Positions 1 to 6,679 of a stretch of 9,410 nt of DNA are shown here, one piece after another. The stretch's first letter is position 1. Every line of letters starts with the position of its first letter. Source of the DNA: Xanthobacteraceae bacterium (GTDB lineage Bacteria; Pseudomonadota; Alphaproteobacteria; Rhizobiales; Xanthobacteraceae); contig JASHRR010001098.1 of NCBI GenBank assembly GCA_030037185.1, forward strand, positions 1 through 9,410, written 5' to 3'. A program made the position numbers and the translations under genes. The notes beneath the pieces were generated by a model that was given only the letters and a program-made list of their open reading frames with translations, was not told the DNA's origin and searched no databases.

Positions 1-129
1 GCTTAAGAATATATTATTTTGTTTCTCAGAAAGTGTTCTTTCAGGAAGCTTTGCGATCTCGAGGGATATTGCTGGAGATGCAAGAGTGCCCATAGTAGGC
101 AGATGAGCCATGTGCAAGTATGGCGAATT

Positions 130-166
130 TAGTCTAGTCTAGTCTAGTCTAGTCTAGTCTAGTCTA
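130..166. repeat. Pentanucleotide tandem repeat, seven copies of AGTCT
   Basis: Seven perfect head-to-tail copies of AGTCT occupy 131-165, and the period continues one base on each side. Each junction creates a CTAG tetranucleotide, which is generally under-represented in proteobacterial genomes, so the array is compositionally exceptional here. It lies in non-coding DNA. Copy number could vary by slipped-strand mispairing. No adjacent gene is visible whose frame or promoter it would switch. Confidence 0.95.
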
Positions 167-451
167 AGCTGCGCACCAGCGAGTGCAATAGCTTGACTGA
201 CAGCGGGTCGGCGGCTTTCCGCCAGGGATGGGACGAGACGGCAGCGGAATGTTGCCGGGATAGGCCGCTTCGAACTGAGCTGTCCGCAAATCCCGTCTGA
301 ATGCGTGCTAGCGATCCCAATGACTTCATGTTTGATGACATTCCCGCACTTCAGTATTTCGCGCAGGCGGACCTGCGAGAATGCGTTTCAATCCTTGCTT
401 ACGGCCAGTGTGCTTGAAAGAGTGGGAAATGGATGCAGTTGCGCCCTGGCC

Positions 452-480
452 GGCCGCATCTGCGCGAGCATTTCGCGGCC
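452..480. repeat. Imperfect hairpin downstream of the last dioxygenase gene
   Basis: GGCCGC at 452-457 pairs with GCGGCC at 475-480, and inside it TGC/GCA arms close on a four-base loop. It lies 45-73 bases beyond the stop codon of the terminal minus-strand gene, so it could form at the 3' end of that transcript. No T-run follows it in the minus direction, so it is not a canonical intrinsic terminator. Confidence 0.3.
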
Positions 481-524
481 CGACTGGACAGGCTGATGTT
501 AAAGAGGAGACGGGGCGCTGCCGC

Positions 525-1496
525 TTATGCCCGCACCTGCATCGCGGAAAGCTTGCGGATGAGATGCGCGCCGGAAGTCTCCGGCGGATATTTCGCCGGG
601 CTCTGGCGGTCGAGGTTTTCGATCAGGACATCGTAATTCGGTTGATGGAAGAAGGTCAGCGAATAGCGCGACACATTCCATTCGCCGTCGGGCGGATTGA
701 CCACCCGATGCATGGTCGAGACCCACCAGTCGTTGGTCCACTGCGCCATCAAGTCGCCGAGATTGACCACGAAGGTTCCCGGCACCACCGGCACGTCCTC
801 CCATTCGATACCATTATGCACCTGAAGCCCGCGCACCGACGGATGCCCATAGACCAGCGTTAGGCTGCCGAAATCGGTGTGGGCGCCACCGCGCAATTGT
901 CCCGGCTTGGGCGGTCTCGTCAGCGGGGGATAATGATAGGCGCTGCAATTGGTGAAATGCTTGTTGATCTTGTCATCGAAGAAAGTCTCGGGCAGGTCGA
1001 GGGCTAGCGCGAAAATCCGCATTAGCGTCGCCGCCAGCGCATCGAGCGCAAGATAATAGGTCGTGAACGCCTGCCGGAATCCGGGCGCCATATCCCCCGG
1101 TGGCCAGACGTTGTCGGCGAAGATCAGACCCGCGGCAGGATTGGTGAAGTAGGGATCGCTCTTGTCCTGCACGCGGTTGACGGTAAAGCTCTCGCGCAGA
1201 TCCGGCGCCGCATCGGTGCCGAGCGAGCGTCCAAGCGCCTTGGTTTCGACGCCACTGTAGCCACGGAACACCTTTGGATCAGCCGGCCGGACCCGCGACT
1301 TGAGCTCGACGGGCAACGCGAAGAACTGCCGCGCGCAGCCAAGCGTATCGTCGATCACTTGCTGCGGCACGCCGTGCCCACACACCACTAGGAAGCCAAT
1401 GGTCTCGCAGGCTTCGCGCACCTGCCGCGCCACGGCGTCCTTGTCCCGGCCGCTGATGAACGGCTCGAGGTCGATAACTGAAACGCTGCGGGACAT
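525..1496 (-). CDS. 2-oxoglutarate/Fe(II)-dependent dioxygenase, IPNS-like (second of tandem pair)
   Basis: Predicted 323-residue cytosolic non-haem iron dioxygenase that would couple oxidation of a substrate to decarboxylation of 2-oxoglutarate. The N-terminal DIOX_N-type region runs from about residue 5 (VIDLEPF) and includes the usual GFLVVCGHGVP segment (34-44). The jelly-roll core carries HTD at 206-208 and H263 (STMHRVVN), the Fe(II) facial triad, and R277-x-S279 (SRYSL), the usual 2-oxoglutarate carboxylate contact. A KYPP segment near residue 302 is typical of the class. I chose the ATG at 1496 because AAGAGAGG lies six bases upstream and homology begins there. The open frame extends further upstream but would overlap the preceding gene. 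It starts 35 bases after that gene stops, so it is probably the last gene of the ABC-transporter operon. Substrate unknown; thymine-hydroxylase-like and other heterocycle oxidations fall in this class. Confidence 0.93.
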   Translation of the reverse strand: MSRSVSVIDLEPFISGRDKDAVARQVREACETIGFLVVCGHGVPQQVIDDTLGCARQFFALPVELKSRVRPADPKVFRGYSGVETKALGRSLGTDAAPDLRESFTVNRVQDKSDPYFTNPAAGLIFADNVWPPGDMAPGFRQAFTTYYLALDALAATLMRIFALALDLPETFFDDKINKHFTNCSAYHYPPLTRPPKPGQLRGGAHTDFGSLTLVYGHPSVRGLQVHNGIEWEDVPVVPGTFVVNLGDLMAQWTNDWWVSTMHRVVNPPDGEWNVSRYSLTFFHQPNYDVLIENLDRQSPAKYPPETSGAHLIRKLSAMQVRA

Positions 1497-1531
1497 GACT
1501 TGCCTCTCTTGAGATCGTGTGGGCAGGAGGC

Positions 1532-2494
1532 TCAGTTCGCCGCCACCGCATAGGTCTTGGCGGCCATCTGCCGGGTATGCTCGCCTGCGGTGCAGGGCGC
1601 GTAATGCGGCGCACGGTCGGCCGGGCGGCAGGTCGGGACGCATTCCACCCGATAGGATTCGTGCGGGCCGCAGAACGTCGCGACTGAATAGCGATCACGG
1701 CCGCTGACATTGTTCAGTACCCGGTGCAATGTCGACTGGTACAAGTCGTCGGTCCAACGCCGCATCATGTCGCCGAGATTGATGACGAAAGTGCCAGGAA
1801 TCGGATTGGCGCGGATCCAGCCGCCAGCGGCATTGCGGACTTCAAGTCCGCCGCAATCGTCCTGCAACAAGACGGTGAGTGCGCCCCAGTCGGTATGAGC
1901 GCCGGCGCCGAGCTGATTGCGCGCCCCCGTGCCCTTTTGGGGCGGATAGTGCAGCAGCCGCACCGAGCAGCTGGCCGGTCTGAACCCATCGTCAAAATAA
2001 TCCGCCCGCAGGTCGAGCGAACGGGCGACGCAGCGCACGAGGTGCAACGCGAGGCCGCCGATCGCCCGCCGGTAGGCGGTCATCTGCTCGCGGAAGCCCC
2101 GGAAATTGCCCGGCCATCGATTGTCGCCGTCCTCACCGTCGCCGATGAACGGCTGGCGATACATGTAACTCTCCTTGAGATCCGGGGAGGAGCCTTCGTC
2201 GAGCACCTGGCGCATGAACGGTTCATAGCCGAGGCGACGCGACGACGCGGAGAAGTCAAGCTTGAATTTGTCGTCCGCCGGCAGGGCGAAGAAACTTCTG
2301 ACCCAGGCGAGCTGACCGTGCATCAAATCCTCGGGCACACCGTGGTTCCTTACATAGAAGAAGCCAGTCTCGCGGCACGCCTTGTGAACTTCCCACGCGA
2401 CTGAGCTCAGACCTTTCGGGTCGCCGGACAGGCTCGGTGCAACATCGATGACAGGAACGTGATCGGCGGGCTTGGGGGGAGTGTAGATGATCAT
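1532..2494 (-). CDS. 2-oxoglutarate/Fe(II)-dependent dioxygenase, IPNS-like (first of tandem pair)
   Basis: Predicted 320-residue dioxygenase of the same class as the next gene. Numbering from the ATG at 2494, the N-terminal region begins VPVIDVAP (13-20) and contains GFFYVRNHGVP (44-54). Iron ligands are H200 and D202 (HTDWG) and H257 (STLHRVLN); R268-x-S270 (DRYSV) should bind 2-oxoglutarate. A PIPGTFVINLGDMM stretch precedes the distal histidine, as in the neighbour. The C-terminal tail has several cysteines (C275, C285, C289, C301). An alternative in-frame ATG at 2518 would add eight residues and overlap the permease gene by 17 bases; neither start has a strong ribosome binding site (GTGAAAG precedes 2494). 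The paralogous pair suggests duplication followed by divergence, perhaps for successive oxidation steps or different substrates. All catalytic residues are intact. Confidence 0.92.
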   Translation of the reverse strand: MIIYTPPKPADHVPVIDVAPSLSGDPKGLSSVAWEVHKACRETGFFYVRNHGVPEDLMHGQLAWVRSFFALPADDKFKLDFSASSRRLGYEPFMRQVLDEGSSPDLKESYMYRQPFIGDGEDGDNRWPGNFRGFREQMTAYRRAIGGLALHLVRCVARSLDLRADYFDDGFRPASCSVRLLHYPPQKGTGARNQLGAGAHTDWGALTVLLQDDCGGLEVRNAAGGWIRANPIPGTFVINLGDMMRRWTDDLYQSTLHRVLNNVSGRDRYSVATFCGPHESYRVECVPTCRPADRAPHYAPCTAGEHTRQMAAKTYAVAAN

Positions 2495-2501
2495 GGTGCT
2501 T

Positions 2502-3338
2502 TCACATATCGCTGTCATTGAGTCCGACCGCCCAGGGAAACAGCCGGCGCTCGATTTCCGATACAGACTGGAAGAGGATCGTGCCGATGAAGCCGAGAAT
2601 GATCATTGCGCCGAAGGCAGTCGGCAGTTGGAAAAACGCGGTCGAGGTGTAGATCAGAAAACCCAGTCCCCGCTCGGCAGCGACGAATTCCGAGACGACG
2701 GCGCCGATCAGGGCGAGCGTCATCGACACTTTGAGGCCGCTGAAGATGTATGGCACGGCATTGGGCAGGCGGATGTCGAACAGACGGCGGCGCCAGGTCG
2801 CGTCCATCGACCGGCTCAGCTCGACCAACTCGATGGAGGTGGAGGAGAGGCCTGTCGCCGTCGCCACCACCATGGGAAACAGCGCAATCAGAGTGGTCAT
2901 GGCGATACGGGCGGCCGCGCCCGTGCCGAACAGTATGGTCAGGATCGGCGCCAGCGCCACGACCGGAATCGACTGCTTCACTACCAGCAGCGGATAGATG
3001 GCGTTAGATAGCCGGGACGATGACGAGATCGCCGCAGCCAGCGGAAAGCTAATCAGGATGGCGCAGAAATAGCCGCCGACTACAGTGATCAAGGTCGCCT
3101 CGGCGTGGCCGAGCAGCGCCCAGCCGACATTGGCGGTGTCGTGAACGATACGGGTCGGTGCCGGCAGGATGAAGCTCGGCACATTGAAGATGCGGACCGC
3201 GGCCTCCCAGACCGACAACAGTACTGTGAACACGACCACGGCCGTGCAGGCCCGGCCTTTCAGCAGAGCTTTGGCGCGTGCGCGCCACGGTGGCCTAGGC
3301 GCGACGGCGGGAGTGCTGCTGAACCAAGTCGCGGACAT
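2502..3338 (-). CDS. ABC transporter permease, NitT/TauT (SsuC/TauC-like) family
   Basis: Inner-membrane permease of 278 residues, the usual length of the SsuC/TauC/ThiX-type BPD_transp_1 family. A hydrophilic N-terminus (about 1-30) is followed by hydrophobic segments near 33-50, 83-105, 122-140, 146-163, 203-220 and 242-258. The cytoplasmic coupling (EAA-type) loop is at about 173-192 (ELSRSMDATWRRR..RLP), which docks on the ATPase. FILPAPTRI near residue 57 is a family hallmark. The ATG at 3338 has AGGAG upstream and overlaps the ATPase gene by 44 bases, which implies translational coupling. It probably forms a homodimer with two copies of the neighbouring ATPase and receives substrate from the periplasmic protein encoded further upstream. 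The substrate cannot be inferred from the permease alone. Confidence 0.95.
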   Translation of the reverse strand: MSATWFSSTPAVAPRPPWRARAKALLKGRACTAVVVFTVLLSVWEAAVRIFNVPSFILPAPTRIVHDTANVGWALLGHAEATLITVVGGYFCAILISFPLAAAISSSSRLSNAIYPLLVVKQSIPVVALAPILTILFGTGAAARIAMTTLIALFPMVVATATGLSSTSIELVELSRSMDATWRRRLFDIRLPNAVPYIFSGLKVSMTLALIGAVVSEFVAAERGLGFLIYTSTAFFQLPTAFGAMIILGFIGTILFQSVSEIERRLFPWAVGLNDSDM

Positions 3339-4104
3339 GAGTCGTGAACTCCTGGAAAAGAGGATCGCGCATTACCTCGGCGCCGCGCGGACGCTGCAGG
3401 CCGATCGCGATCGCGTCGCAGATCGTGCCGGGACGCGACGACATCACACAGATCCGGTCGCTGAGCAGGACCGCCTCGGCGATGGAATGGGTGATCAGCA
3501 CTACGGTCTTCGGCTTGGCGGCGCAGATATTCAGCAGTTCGACGCCGAGCTCGTCACGGGTCAACCCGTCGAGCGCCGAGAACGGCTCGTCGAGCAGCAG
3601 GATGTCGGGTTCGGTGACGAGAGCCCGGCATAGCGATAGGCGCTGTTGCATGCCGCCCGACAACTCGTTCGGACGCCGCGCGGCAAAGTCCAACAAACCC
3701 ATCATGGCGAGCAGGTCGCGGGCTCGGCCGGTTTCCGCTGCGCCGACCGGCAGACTGCGATGCCGGAACGGAAACAGCACATTGTCGAGCACGTTGCACC
3801 ACGGCAGCAGCGTTGGCTTCTGGAACGCCAGCGAGACGTTCCGCCGCGCCCGAGTGGCTGAGTCGCCCAGCACCGCGACGGTTCCGCGGGACGGCGCCAT
3901 CAGCCCAGCCAGCAGCCGCAGCAGGGTCGACTTGCCACAGCCCGATTGGCCGATCACCGAGACGAATTCGTTACGCCGCACCGAAAGATTGACGTCGCGC
4001 AGCGCAAGGATACGAGTTGCGTCCTGATTGCGATAGGCGAAACTAGCGTCCTTCACCTCAAGTGCCGGACCCGAGGTTGCAAGCGCGTGCTGAACGGCGT
4101 GCAT
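3295..4104 (-). CDS. ABC transporter ATP-binding protein, NitT/TauT (SsuB/TauB-like) family
   Basis: Cytoplasmic nucleotide-binding subunit of 269 residues. The Walker A loop is GQSGCGKST (52-60), the Q-loop glutamine is Q95 (LAFQKP), the ABC signature is LSGGMQQR (148-155), the Walker B motif ILLLDEP ends at residue 174 followed by the D-loop FSALD, and the switch histidine is H206 (LITHSIAEA). All catalytic elements are intact, so this is an active ATPase. The ATG at 4104 is preceded by AGGAG, which overlaps the stop codon of the binding-protein gene; the intergenic gap is only 12 bases. The combination of a short ATPase, one permease and a secreted NMT1-like protein matches the sulfonate/nitrate/pyrimidine-precursor importer class. 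Confidence 0.96.
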   Translation of the reverse strand: MHAVQHALATSGPALEVKDASFAYRNQDATRILALRDVNLSVRRNEFVSVIGQSGCGKSTLLRLLAGLMAPSRGTVAVLGDSATRARRNVSLAFQKPTLLPWCNVLDNVLFPFRHRSLPVGAAETGRARDLLAMMGLLDFAARRPNELSGGMQQRLSLCRALVTEPDILLLDEPFSALDGLTRDELGVELLNICAAKPKTVVLITHSIAEAVLLSDRICVMSSRPGTICDAIAIGLQRPRGAEVMRDPLFQEFTTHVRDLVQQHSRRRA

Positions 4105-4116
4105 CGGTCGCGGCTC

Positions 4117-5133
4117 CTATCGGGGCAGCAAGCTCTGATCGACGAACTCGTTGGCGTCGCGATCGGGCTCGAAGTTCTGGGCGCGGCCGATCCAGGCATA
4201 AGTGTCCTTGAGCAGCTTCGGCTCGAAGGCACCGAACTCCTTTTCGGTGAGATCGCCGGTCCAGATCAACTGGTCATTGACGATCTTGATCGCCTCCGTA
4301 CGTGCCGGCACCGGCTGCTGGTTGGGATTGGCGGCGTCGACATATTCCGCGGTCTTCTCGGGGTTGTCGCGCATGAAGATGTATGACTTTTTCATAGCCC
4401 GCAGAAACCGGCGGGTAAGATCCGGCTTGGTCTTGAGCTGCTCGTCGCTGGCGATCAGGATGCTGCTGTACATGTTCATGCCTTCGGCGACGAACGGCAG
4501 CACGACGATCTCGACGCCGGCCTCCTTGGCGGCATGTTCAAGCTGCGGCCGGTTGGTCAACCACAGCATGGCCGAATCCACGCGCTTGGTGATCAGCATT
4601 GCCGACAGAGCCGCCGGCTCGGTGTTCACCATCTTGATCGACTTGGCATTGATATTGGCGTCGGCCAGGATCAGCGGGAAGAATAGGTTCGAGGACGCGG
4701 TCGGCGCAGTGCCGAGGATGGTGCCGGGCAAATCCTTGAAGCTCTTGATGCCAGTGTCTTTGCGGGTAATGATGGCGTGCGGCGCGACGCTGTCGATCGC
4801 GAAGATCGCTTTCACAGGCACGCCCTTCGGCCGCATCATCATCACGTTGGAGATGTCGCAATAGGCGTAGGTCGCTGCCCGAGTGGCTATCTTGTTGAGA
4901 GAATCAGCCGCACCGGTCCCTCGGCGGATCTCGATATCAATGTCTTCGGCGTCGAAATAGCCAAGCGCCATCCCGGCATAGGGAGCCGATTTCTCCCCGC
5001 TCGCCAGCCAGTCGAGTTGCAGGATCACCTTGTCCTTGGCTTGTGCGACGGTTGAGGCGGCGAGGACCAAGCTCGCGCCCAGAACCGCAGCGGCGCCCAG
5101 CAGTCGGGGGACGGATCGGGAAAGGGTCAGCAC
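4117..5133 (-). CDS. Periplasmic substrate-binding protein, NMT1/THI5-like (NitT/TauT family)
   Basis: Secreted solute receptor of the ABC importer, 338 residues with the start chosen. A Sec signal peptide is clear: basic SRSVPR, a hydrophobic core (about 11-27), and an AxA site ending QA/KDK near residue 32. The mature protein opens VILQLDWLASGEKSAPY and continues GYFDAEDIDIEI, the hallmark start of NMT1/THI5-like receptors; a DTGIKSFKDLPG-type segment lies further in. I chose a GTG start at 5133 because AGGAGAG is correctly spaced in front of it and the signal peptide then begins normally. In-frame ATGs at 5154 and 5265 give untypical hydrophilic extensions. It is the first gene of the transporter operon, following a 204-nt leader with a putative LysR operator. 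Members of this family bind sulfonates, nitrate or pyrimidines; ligand identity here is open. Confidence 0.93.
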   Translation of the reverse strand: MLTLSRSVPRLLGAAAVLGASLVLAASTVAQAKDKVILQLDWLASGEKSAPYAGMALGYFDAEDIDIEIRRGTGAADSLNKIATRAATYAYCDISNVMMMRPKGVPVKAIFAIDSVAPHAIITRKDTGIKSFKDLPGTILGTAPTASSNLFFPLILADANINAKSIKMVNTEPAALSAMLITKRVDSAMLWLTNRPQLEHAAKEAGVEIVVLPFVAEGMNMYSSILIASDEQLKTKPDLTRRFLRAMKKSYIFMRDNPEKTAEYVDAANPNQQPVPARTEAIKIVNDQLIWTGDLTEKEFGAFEPKLLKDTYAWIGRAQNFEPDRDANEFVDQSLLPR

Positions 5134-5337
5134 CGGTCTCTCCTGTCCTGTCATCAAGGCAGAGGCGAGTGCAAGCTCATCAGCCTGCCAAGTCACCTGT
5201 CCTGGTGCAGCACTGGATTCCCGGGATCCATTGCCGGTTGGGTAACGGGCTTGCGGTCGATTCACCTGCTCAGCCGCCGATCACCCCAACGATGTAAGCA
5301 CAACGGTTCCTAGCTCAGAAGCACTTTTTTTCGTCGT
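5134..5337 (-). other. Leader region between amidohydrolase and transporter genes
   Basis: This 204-nt gap separates the two halves of the cluster and probably contains the transporter promoter, next to the operator-like element at 5311-5356. In the minus direction a weak -10-like TTACAT lies about 15 bases beyond the proximal box. A short inverted repeat (TGGAT at 5214-5218, ATCCA at 5226-5230) could form a small hairpin in the leader. The thiamin riboswitch hallmarks were looked for because of the THI5-like receptor and were not found. The octamer AGGACAGG occurs twice, once in the ribosome-binding region. Confidence 0.4.
5138..5144 (-). promoter_or_regulatory. Ribosome binding site that decides the GTG start of the binding protein
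   Basis: Reading the minus strand, AGGAGAG stands five to seven bases before a GTG at 5133. No comparable purine run precedes the in-frame ATGs at 5154 or 5265. This site therefore supports the GTG start. Confidence 0.7.
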
Positions 5338-5356
5338 CTATGTTGCCTTTCGGGCA
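5311..5356 (-). promoter_or_regulatory. Putative LysR-type operator ahead of the transporter/dioxygenase operon
   Basis: Two T-N11-A boxes have centres 33 bp apart. The distal box TGCCTTTCGGGCA (5344-5356) is a perfect TGCC-N5-GGCA dyad. The proximal box TAGCTCAGAAGCA (5311-5323) keeps only one good half. A seven-T tract lies between them. The element aligns without gaps to 8363-8408 next to lysR, with 31 of 40 core positions identical. The distal box lies inside the last codons of the amidohydrolase gene. The layout fits an LTTR recognition plus activation site for the minus-strand operon that starts at 5133. Binding by the LysR protein of this window is inference. Confidence 0.55.
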
Positions 5357-6168
5357 ATTGGCAGCGCTGTCAGAATCGTCGACGACGCGGTCACGAAGCC
5401 GAAGCACTGCCGAACATTGTAGACAGTCGCTTCCGCACAGAATGAGGGTGAGGTGGTCGCCACGCAGTCCTCGAGGAGGATGCAGTCGTAGCCATGGAAA
5501 TTCGCCTCTTGAAGCGTGCAGAGCACGCATTGATCCATGTTGACGCCGGCAAACAGAAGCGTAATGACGCCTAGATTGCGTAGGATGCTGTCGAGTGGAG
5601 TATCGCGAAAGCCGGACATGCGGTATTTTGCGACGTGGATGTCTTTGGGCTCGGCACGCAGTTCATCGACGATTTGCGCCGACCAGCTACCATGTTCCAG
5701 TACATGCGCCCCCGAGCCGGGCAGCGGATCGCCGAGGCCGACACCGTCGCCGGTCGGATTGTACACATGCAGCAATGCCGGGCTGAGATTGAGCCGGTCA
5801 GGCCGGTTGCCCCAGTTGAGCCAGATCACCGGCACGTCCGCCCGGCGCAGCGCCGGCAGAAGCCTGCGGAGCGGTTCGATCGGCGCCCGCGCGGGCGCGA
5901 CATCGACGCCAATATAGGCAAGCCATCCGTCCGGATGGCAGAAGTCGTTCTGCATATCGACGACGACGATGGCGGTCCGAGCGAGATCGAACGTCAGAAG
6001 CTTGGGCCCGGCCTGGACCGTCAGCGGTCGCGACAGCATGGGATCGCGCACCAGATCGGCGGCTGTCGCCGAGACGCGCCATTGATTGGCGCGCACCGAA
6101 CCGAGCGGCGACAGCGGGCCGGCCGGATCCGGCGATGGTGCAAGATGTTCTTTCAGCGGCACAGTCAT
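5338..6168 (-). CDS. Isochorismatase-fold cysteine hydrolase, RutB-like amidohydrolase
   Basis: Predicted 276-residue cytosolic amidohydrolase that cleaves an amide or carbamoyl bond through a cysteine nucleophile. The catalytic triad is D71 (VVVDMQNDF), K181 (VAKYRMSGF) and C214 (GVNMDQCVLCT). HGSWSAQIVDEL (159-170), YRMSGFRDTPLDSILR (182-197) and the C-terminal NVRQCFGFV resemble ureidoacrylate amidohydrolase RutB more than isochorismatase proper. The protein differs in an N-terminal extension of roughly 50 residues before the fold and in a cysteine-rich active-site region (C214, C217, C229, C235, C244). The start has GGAG nine bases upstream and lies four bases after the cupin stop, so the two are one transcript. 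Alternatives in the same superfamily are biuret hydrolase, N-carbamoylsarcosine amidase and maleamate amidase. Family assignment is firm, substrate is not. Confidence 0.92.
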   Translation of the reverse strand: MTVPLKEHLAPSPDPAGPLSPLGSVRANQWRVSATAADLVRDPMLSRPLTVQAGPKLLTFDLARTAIVVVDMQNDFCHPDGWLAYIGVDVAPARAPIEPLRRLLPALRRADVPVIWLNWGNRPDRLNLSPALLHVYNPTGDGVGLGDPLPGSGAHVLEHGSWSAQIVDELRAEPKDIHVAKYRMSGFRDTPLDSILRNLGVITLLFAGVNMDQCVLCTLQEANFHGYDCILLEDCVATTSPSFCAEATVYNVRQCFGFVTASSTILTALPIARKAT

Positions 6169-6172
6169 GGGA

Positions 6173-6595
6173 TCAGGCTCCGCTCAAGACACGCAAATCC
6201 TCGTCGTCCAATTGCACGAATTCGCCGGACCGGATCAGTTCCGCGAAACCTTCGTTCGGCGTCATCACGGTAAGGGTGTAGAGCTTGCTGTCGCCGGTGT
6301 TGCAGATGACGTGCTCGTTGCCGGGGCGCAGCAGCAGCGCGTCGCCCTTCTTGATCGACAAGGTGCGGCCGCCACAGCTTGCCGTACCTTCGCCGTGCAG
6401 CACATAGAAGAATTCATGCGCGGTGGCGTGCTCGTTGGGCGGCGTGGCGCCGCCCTTGGCAAAGATCTCGATCACGAAGACATTGTCGATCTGGTCCTTC
6501 TCGTGATCAAACAGGAGCGCGAAGTAGTTCGTGTCCTTCGGCGAGATGCGAAACGCCTTGGCTTTCGAAAGCTGCTCGAAAGAGAAGGTTTCCAT
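6173..6595 (-). CDS. Small single-domain cupin protein
   Basis: Predicted 140-residue cupin, a metal-binding beta-barrel. Motif 1 is recognisable as PPNEHATAHEFFYVLHGEG (52-70), but the first histidine of the usual HxH pair is replaced by N54; H56, E61 and the extra H60 remain. Motif 2 is GDALLLRPGNEH (84-95), giving H95, followed by N99. Three likely ligands (H56, E61, H95) thus remain. I chose the ATG at 6595, with GGGAAA upstream at acceptable spacing; in-frame ATGs at 6613 and 6610 lack a ribosome binding site, and the longer open frame to 6646 is unlikely. Stand-alone cupins of this size in catabolic operons act as isomerases, dioxygenases or ligand sensors; I cannot tell which applies. 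It is tightly coupled to the amidohydrolase and follows the FAD oxidase by 84 bases. Confidence 0.88.
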   Translation of the reverse strand: METFSFEQLSKAKAFRISPKDTNYFALLFDHEKDQIDNVFVIEIFAKGGATPPNEHATAHEFFYVLHGEGTASCGGRTLSIKKGDALLLRPGNEHVICNTGDSKLYTLTVMTPNEGFAELIRSGEFVQLDDEDLRVLSGA

Positions 6596-6679
6596 GTCAG
6601 GATTTCCCATCATCTGAAAGCATGGCACCGCCGGGCGGGATCGCAAGCTGCGTGGCCTTCTGGTTTGATCTGTCGCACA

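Larger units (their letters stand above)
1..524. other. Non-coding left flank, AT-rich at its outer end
   Basis: I find no convincing gene in this stretch downstream of the last cluster gene. The first 60 bases are only about one third GC (20 of 60), unlike the GC-rich genes to the right, and two forward frames are open from the window edge (to a TGA at 104-106 and a TAG at about 90-92). The 3' end of an upstream gene is possible but cannot be singled out. A pentanucleotide tandem array follows at 130-166. A forward 38-codon ORF at 301-417 has a protein-like composition but no ribosome binding site and no clear GC-rich third positions, so I do not call it. An imperfect hairpin sits at 452-480. 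The composition change suggests an intergenic spacer or the edge of an acquired segment. Confidence 0.5.

Noticed and set aside
1497..1643. N-terminal extension of the second dioxygenase to an ATG at 1643
   Set aside because: The extra residues are Arg/Pro-rich, overlap the upstream gene's coding end, and a good ribosome binding site precedes the ATG at 1496.
1724..2404. Forward ORF of 226 codons opposite the first dioxygenase
   Set aside because: It mirrors a gene with full catalytic motifs and has no family signature of its own.
5134..5337. Thiamin (TPP) riboswitch ahead of the THI5-like receptor
   Set aside because: The conserved CTGAGA and the ACCTGATCTGGATAATGCCAGCG-type core are not present on the minus strand; only a chance GGCTGAG and weak hairpins were seen.
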